Shown one piece after another: positions 59,677 to 64,000 of a stretch of 64,000 nt of DNA (its first letter is position 1; the number at the start of each line of letters is the position of its first letter). This stretch comes from Mucilaginibacter tundrae. Its GTDB lineage: Bacteria; Bacteroidota; Bacteroidia; Sphingobacteriales; Sphingobacteriaceae. The notes below the pieces were generated by a model, which saw only the letters and a list, made by a program, of their open reading frames with translations, was not told the DNA's origin and made no database searches. The translations under genes and the position numbers were made by a program. The stretch lies in contig NZ_JACCBZ010000001.1 of the NCBI RefSeq assembly GCF_013408825.1, forward strand, positions 558,001 through 622,000, read 5' to 3'.

Positions 59677-62193
59677 ATGAAGCGTATTATATTCTTTAAC
59701 TTATTCCTGTTTGCCTTTACTTGTGCATTTTCACAAACCTCCCCGCCATCCGATCTTATTACCATTAAACAGAGCTTTAAAAAGCTCGATGTATTAGGTA
59801 GTGTGCTGTATGTTGCCGCGCATCCTGATGACGAGAACACAAGGTTACTGGCATACTTGGCACAGGAAAAACATTATCGCACCGGTTACTTATCCTTAAC
59901 CCGTGGCGATGGTGGGCAGAACCTGATAGGAAATGAACAAGGCGAACAATTAGGGTTAATACGCACCCAAGAATTATTAGCGGCCCGAAGAATGGACGGC
60001 GCTGAACAATTTTTTAGCCGTGCGAATGATTTTGGCTTTAGCAAAGGGCCCGGTGAAACACTAAAAATCTGGGACAAGGAAAAGGTATTGAGTGATGTGG
60101 TTTGGGTGATCAGGAAATTCAGGCCAGATGTGATCATTTGTCGTTTCCCTACAACCGGCGAAGGTGGCCACGGACACCATACAGCATCAGCTATTTTAGC
60201 ACAGGAGGCGTTTACAGCAGCAGCCGATCCTAATCGCTTTCCTGAGCAATTGAAGTATGTAAAGGTTTGGCAAGCAAAACGCTTACTATGGAACACTTTT
60301 AATTTCGGTAGCGTAAATACTACAAACCCTGACCAATTTAAACTAGATGTTGGTGTATACAATCCTATTATTGGTAAAGGATATGGCGAAATTGCTGCCG
60401 AAAGCCGATCCAACCATAAAACACAGGGTTTTGGATCAGCTAAGCAACGGGGCGAAGCTGTTGAATACTTTAAGACGATTTTAGGTGATGCACCAAAAAC
60501 TAGCCTGATGGACGGTGTTAACGCTACCTGGAGTAGGGTTGGCGCTCCAGACATTTCACTCTCTTTATCAGCAATCACAAAAAGTTTTAATGCAGATCGC
60601 CCGGATAAGTCGGTACCGGCATTAGTTAATTTGCTAGATAAAGTTGAAAAAATAAAAGATGATTATTGGCGCACCCAAAAAACAAAAGATCTGGATGATC
60701 TTATTGCCGCCTGCGCAGGACTGTGGTTTGAAAGCTATTCGGCAGAACCTGTTTATGCAGTTGGTGATAACATTGCAGTTGAGACACAGTTCTTATTAAA
60801 ATACAATGTTGATGTGAGGGTATCAGATGTTTATTATACATATTACAATGATCGCTCTTTGCAAAAAATATTCGGAACAATTCCTTCCCAGGATATGTCG
60901 AAGTTCGTATTGAATAAATCAATAAATAGTATACAGAATTTTAATTCAAAATTTCAAGCAGGTGCACTTACCCAACCTTATTGGCTTAATTACAAACACA
61001 ACATCGGCACTTACAATATTGATTATTTGGATAAATACAGTAATAGCGTCACACCAAAAACACTTCCGGAAAATATACCATATACAACACATATCGTTTT
61101 TAAAATCCTAAACAAACAAATTGAATTTGAAAGACCAATTAAATATAAACACGTTGATCCGGCCCGCGGAGAACTTTATGATCCTTTGGTTATAGCCCCG
61201 CCGGTAACCGCCAACATTGAAAACAAGGATTATATTTTTAACGGTGATAAACCACAAAACATCCAGATAAAGCTAAAAAGCTTTACCAAGACCAGTGGCA
61301 GAATCAATATAAGACCTGTTGACGGCTGGAATATTACCCCTAACAAAATAGATTTTGATAATAAGACTAAAGGTGACGAATGGTTGGTGACATTTACCGT
61401 TACACCAACTGACAATAAGCCGAAGACAAGTATTTTTGAAGCCATAATAACAGCAAACGGTGCTGCTTTTTCTTTAGGGATAAAGACGATCAGTTATAAT
61501 CATATCCCATCCATAACTTTATTTCCGCCCGCACAGGCAAACCTTATAAATGTTGATTTAAAAACCGCAGGTAAAAAAATAGGTTATATAGCCGGTGCCG
61601 GGGATTTAGTACCTGATGCCCTAAGACAGGTTGGCTATGATGTGCACATGCTTACTGAAGCTGAAATTATGAATAGCGACCTATCAGTTTATGATGCTAT
61701 CATCACCGGTGTACGGGCATTTAACGTAAATGAGCGCATAGCATTTGAGCAACCTAAGTTAATGGAGTATGTACAAAAAGGCGGTAATTTATTGGTACAA
61801 TATAATAACAATGCAGGCATATTAGTGCCTCAAATTGGCCCATACCCATTCCGCCCGGTTAACCAGCGCGTTACCGATGAAACGGCTAAAGTTACTTTTC
61901 TTGATCCCGATAACGCGGTACTTAACTATCCGAATAAAATTACCGCTGCGGATTTTGATGGATGGATACAGGAGCGGGGCTTATATTTTGTTAGCGGTAT
62001 AGATTCGCAATATCAAACACCCCTGGAGATGAGCGACCCGGGCGAAGAGCCAAACAAAGGATCATTAATTGTTGCAAACTATGGTAACGGACGGTTCGTA
62101 TATACTTCACTGGCTTTCTTCAGACAATTGCCTGCGGGGGTGCCTGGAGCTTATCGATTATTTGTTAATTTATTAAGCAACCCTAAAAAGTAA
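59677..62193 (+). CDS. Secreted PIG-L/LmbE deacetylase with C-terminal glutamine-amidotransferase-like domain
   Basis: From MKRIIFFNLF the protein is 838 residues with a signal peptide ending FSQ. The N-terminal PIG-L domain has AHPDDE (48-53) and HGHH (165-168), the metal-binding and catalytic positions of N-acetylglucosamine deacetylases. After beta-sandwich regions (about 330-610), the C-terminus resembles a class-I amidotransferase/ThuA-type domain (IGYIAGAGDLVPDALRQVGYDVHML, YVQKGGNLLVQYNN). It probably deacetylates an amino sugar in the periplasm or outside. ATG 59677 is chosen; the frame is open from 59644. Confidence 0.87.
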   Translation: MKRIIFFNLFLFAFTCAFSQTSPPSDLITIKQSFKKLDVLGSVLYVAAHPDDENTRLLAYLAQEKHYRTGYLSLTRGDGGQNLIGNEQGEQLGLIRTQELLAARRMDGAEQFFSRANDFGFSKGPGETLKIWDKEKVLSDVVWVIRKFRPDVIICRFPTTGEGGHGHHTASAILAQEAFTAAADPNRFPEQLKYVKVWQAKRLLWNTFNFGSVNTTNPDQFKLDVGVYNPIIGKGYGEIAAESRSNHKTQGFGSAKQRGEAVEYFKTILGDAPKTSLMDGVNATWSRVGAPDISLSLSAITKSFNADRPDKSVPALVNLLDKVEKIKDDYWRTQKTKDLDDLIAACAGLWFESYSAEPVYAVGDNIAVETQFLLKYNVDVRVSDVYYTYYNDRSLQKIFGTIPSQDMSKFVLNKSINSIQNFNSKFQAGALTQPYWLNYKHNIGTYNIDYLDKYSNSVTPKTLPENIPYTTHIVFKILNKQIEFERPIKYKHVDPARGELYDPLVIAPPVTANIENKDYIFNGDKPQNIQIKLKSFTKTSGRINIRPVDGWNITPNKIDFDNKTKGDEWLVTFTVTPTDNKPKTSIFEAIITANGAAFSLGIKTISYNHIPSITLFPPAQANLINVDLKTAGKKIGYIAGAGDLVPDALRQVGYDVHMLTEAEIMNSDLSVYDAIITGVRAFNVNERIAFEQPKLMEYVQKGGNLLVQYNNNAGILVPQIGPYPFRPVNQRVTDETAKVTFLDPDNAVLNYPNKITAADFDGWIQERGLYFVSGIDSQYQTPLEMSDPGEEPNKGSLIVANYGNGRFVYTSLAFFRQLPAGVPGAYRLFVNLLSNPKK

Positions 62194-62257
62194 GATGCCA
62201 ACATTGTAATGTCTGCGTCTTATTTTTATTAATTGAATAATTTTTTTGATACATATA

Positions 62258-62288
62258 TTGTTATACATCATTTAATCACATACTTTTG
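62258..62288 (+). promoter_or_regulatory. Promoter of the 62-residue membrane protein gene
   Basis: TTG at 62258-62260 and TACTTTTG at 62281-62288 are separated by 20 bases, a full Bacteroidota-type promoter. The start codon lies 20 bases beyond the -7 element. Confidence 0.75.
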
Positions 62289-62308
62289 CGCTCTGCAATA
62301 ATAAGATT

Positions 62309-62497
62309 ATGAAACATCAGCAAGAAGAAGAAAAAAGCTACGACTTTGTATATTACCTGTTAGGCCTGGTTACAGGTGTTTTTACTGGTGCTATATTAGA
62401 CGTAGGAATGATATGGGCGTTAGTAGGTGGCGTTTTAGGCTTACTTTCAGCTGGCTTATTCCTTAATGTATTAGTTAAAGGTCGCGAAGAGGCATAA
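62309..62497 (+). CDS. Small membrane protein, 62 aa
   Basis: A charged N-terminus (MKHQQEEEKSYDF) is followed by two hydrophobic helices (about 14-32 and 35-54) with Gly/Ala-rich packing (GLVTGVFTGAILD, GGVLGLLSAGLF), and a short basic/acidic tail. It is a two-helix inner-membrane protein with no recognised family. It has a clear promoter and a strong terminator, so it is a monocistronic, real gene. Confidence 0.72.
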   Translation: MKHQQEEEKSYDFVYYLLGLVTGVFTGAILDVGMIWALVGGVLGLLSAGLFLNVLVKGREEA

Positions 62498-62521
62498 CCT
62501 CTACTAAGCGCTTACATATTT

Positions 62522-62554
62522 AAACCAGTGTACGGGCATGCCGTACACTGGTTT
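62522..62554. terminator. Bidirectional terminator
   Basis: AAACCAGTGTACGG pairs with CCGTACACTGGTTT, followed by TTTT, between the 62-residue gene and the convergent PepSY gene. Confidence 0.9.
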
Positions 62555-62566
62555 TTTGTTTTAATA

Positions 62567-63721
62567 CTATTTATGTTGTAACTGCTTGTGTAACCTTCGG
62601 TGAGCAACAGCTTTTGCGGGTTTGGGCTTCTTTTTTTTACCTAACCATATAATAAATCCCGTTACAGGTAAACTCGCACAGATCAGGCTGGCTAAAAAGG
62701 CTGTTAACTTTCCAAATAAACCTAGGGCCTGGCCTACATGTATGTCGTAGTTCAGGTCATTCAATTTCATCCCGAGACTTTTCTTTGTATTTGGCAGATA
62801 TTGCATCAACTTACCGCTATACTTATCGAAAATAAAAAAATCACTATTTCCAAAATGCAGACTTTGGCTATATGCGGTAATATTTATAACTCCCGCAGCG
62901 GTATTATCCTCACCAATTAAAAACATCTGTGCCTGCGGCGATTGCTTTTCTGCAATCAAAAACGCCCGGTCAACAACCGGTTTATCTTTTATGGCCAATT
63001 TAAATAACGAGTCGGATTTAAATATCCGGGTTTCGCTGGCGTAGGTTTGTCCCAGGTTGGCAACCTTGTAAATCCCTTTATCCATCCAATTAAAATCAAT
63101 CCCTAAACCCGTGATCGCCAAAATAATTACAATTGAGGTGGCATAAAAGCCAAGCACGTTATGCAGGTCATAATTCACCCGTCGCCAACGGCCGTTCCAT
63201 TTTATGGTAAAACTACGCTTACGATCTGTTTTGCGCTTTGGCCACCACAAGATGATCCCCGTTATCATAATTAGTACAAACAAAATAACAGCTATACCCA
63301 CAACCAAACTGCCAATTTTATCAGGCAGCAACAGGTAAAGGTGTATATCTTCTATCACCATGAAAAAATTATCTTTTATCCCTTCGATATGCAAGACCTG
63401 CCCGGTATAAGGGTTAAGATAGATATAGGTAAAACCCTTTTGGGGCACATATGCTATAACCGAGGCTGGACGATCTATCCCAAAGTAATACGTATAATTG
63501 GCCGAAGCTCCGGGATATTTACTTAGCGCGATGCTTTTTAAAACCGATGGTTCAAGGTAAGGCCGTTCTACCGGCGCAACCTTGCGCCAGGAATGCACAG
63601 CATCCTGTATCTCATCCTGAAAACAAAAAATGCAGCCTGTAGTACTTACTATGAACACCACCAGCCCGGTTATAAAACCGAGCCAGCGATGAATAAAAAG
63701 TATGACTTTTTTAAAAGACAT
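62567..63721 (-). CDS. PepSY-associated transmembrane protein (siderophore reductase-like)
   Basis: From MSFKKVILFIHRWLGFITG the protein has 384 residues. It has about four membrane helices with conserved histidines (IHRWLGF, IEDIHLYLL, YDLHNVLGFYA, LNYDIHVGQALGLFG) and periplasmic PepSY-like domains. This is the PepSY-TM (PiuB/FpvG-like) pattern of inner-membrane proteins reducing ferric siderophores in the periplasm, often next to a TonB-dependent receptor, as here. The longer frame from 63748 overlaps the receptor gene and is rejected; ATG 63721 lies 1 base after the receptor stop. Confidence 0.88.
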   Translation of the reverse strand: MSFKKVILFIHRWLGFITGLVVFIVSTTGCIFCFQDEIQDAVHSWRKVAPVERPYLEPSVLKSIALSKYPGASANYTYYFGIDRPASVIAYVPQKGFTYIYLNPYTGQVLHIEGIKDNFFMVIEDIHLYLLLPDKIGSLVVGIAVILFVLIMITGIILWWPKRKTDRKRSFTIKWNGRWRRVNYDLHNVLGFYATSIVIILAITGLGIDFNWMDKGIYKVANLGQTYASETRIFKSDSLFKLAIKDKPVVDRAFLIAEKQSPQAQMFLIGEDNTAAGVINITAYSQSLHFGNSDFFIFDKYSGKLMQYLPNTKKSLGMKLNDLNYDIHVGQALGLFGKLTAFLASLICASLPVTGFIIWLGKKKKPKPAKAVAHRRLHKQLQHK

Positions 63722-63722
63722 G

Positions 63723-64000
63723 TTAGAATTTAAATGTAACACTGCCAAGTATTTGCCTAAGCATTTGTGGGTTTACGGTAGTATAACCTGTATAATATTC
63801 TTTATTGGTTATGTTATTTACGTTTAATGCCAGGCGGTACCTTTCCTTGTTATAATATATGCCGCTATTTAATAAAGTATATGACGGCAAGAAGAATTTA
63901 CCGCTGTAAGTATCATTTATTACATAGTTGTTGCTGGCATAATTCCCCCCAAAGCCAATACCTAAGCCCCTTACATCGCCAGTAGTAACGGTATAGCTTA
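63723..64000 (-). CDS. TonB-dependent receptor, C-terminal fragment (5' end outside window)
   Basis: The minus-strand frame, open to the window edge, gives the last 91 or so residues of an outer-membrane barrel. It ends in strands TLLNSGIYYNKERYRLALNV, NNITNKEYY and the C-terminal GSVTFKF with a terminal Phe, the signature of TonB-dependent siderophore receptors. The next gene, the PepSY protein, starts within a base of its stop, which makes a siderophore-iron uptake role likely. The plug domain and TonB box are outside the window. Confidence 0.88.
   Translation of the reverse strand, partial: SYTVTTGDVRGLGIGFGGNYASNNYVINDTYSGKFFLPSYTLLNSGIYYNKERYRLALNVNNITNKEYYTGYTTVNPQMLRQILGSVTFKF

Noticed and set aside
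59886..60578. 230-residue minus-strand ORF inside the PIG-L gene
   Set aside because: It lies antisense to the conserved deacetylase domain and its Cys/Ser/Pro-rich product looks like reverse translation noise.

Overview
The window reads as chromosomal DNA of a Bacteroidota bacterium, most likely a member of the Sphingobacteriaceae close to Mucilaginibacter or Pedobacter. The grounds are: a short primary sigma factor with no region 1.1; promoter-like -7 elements of the TAnnTTTG type; very few Shine-Dalgarno sequences; many SPII lipoproteins; and typical families of the phylum (paired DUF1800/DUF1501, DUF3857, DUF4142, DUF6515-like, LytS/LytTR regulators, TonB-dependent receptor). No phage, transposase, CRISPR array, tRNA or rRNA gene was seen. 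The genus is an inference.

Layout. 0-4.4 kb: the 3' end of a carotenoid ketolase (crtW), two small unknown genes, recO-dgkA, an unusual SDR, a lipoprotein and a small membrane protein. 4.4-10.6 kb (minus strand): a housekeeping block yceD-rpmF-plsX-fabH-accB-accC-tatC-rpiB (fatty acid initiation, protein export, pentose isomerisation). 10.9-14.7 kb: a tight five-gene plus-strand operon with a Tat-exported phosphoesterase, a YceI protein, a di-haem cytochrome c, a LytS-type kinase and a LytTR regulator. 14.7-25 kb: DUF1003, a DUF2147-like protein, rpoD, several secreted or lipoprotein genes, two secreted nucleases side by side, a secreted HExxH protein and two small Cys-rich proteins. 25.3-33 kb: pdxA, rsmA, a TonB-C/propeller protein, an EcsC-like protein, a 2-hydroxyacid dehydrogenase, greA with a structured leader, a HIT protein, ruvC and aat. 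33-39 kb: three tandem DUF3857/transglutaminase-fold paralogs, two without the catalytic Cys and His. 39-43.8 kb: the DUF1800-DUF1501 pair, a DUF6515-like secreted protein, a flavodoxin-fold reductase and an unknown protein.

44-53.2 kb holds a pentose phosphate supercluster on the plus strand: ROK/polyphosphate glucokinase, transketolase, RpiA, transaldolase, a HAD phosphatase, 6-phosphogluconate dehydrogenase, glucose-6-phosphate dehydrogenase and 6-phosphogluconolactonase. It takes glucose through the oxidative branch and back through the non-oxidative branch; only ribulose-phosphate 3-epimerase is absent. An ahpC-ahpD peroxidase pair follows, preceded by an OxyR-like site and split by an intrinsic terminator. 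Next, on the minus strand, is a tetR-tolC-emrA-emrB-type tripartite efflux operon with a perfect palindrome at the tetR promoter. The right edge has a large PIG-L deacetylase fusion, a small membrane protein, and a PepSY membrane protein beside the 3' end of a TonB-dependent receptor.

The most distinctive non-coding signals are four intergenic inverted repeats whose arms consist of degenerate short words (2.3, 7.8, 31.2 and 46.9 kb), a REP-like palindrome beside ruvC, and tandem terminator-like hairpins in the presumed greA leader.
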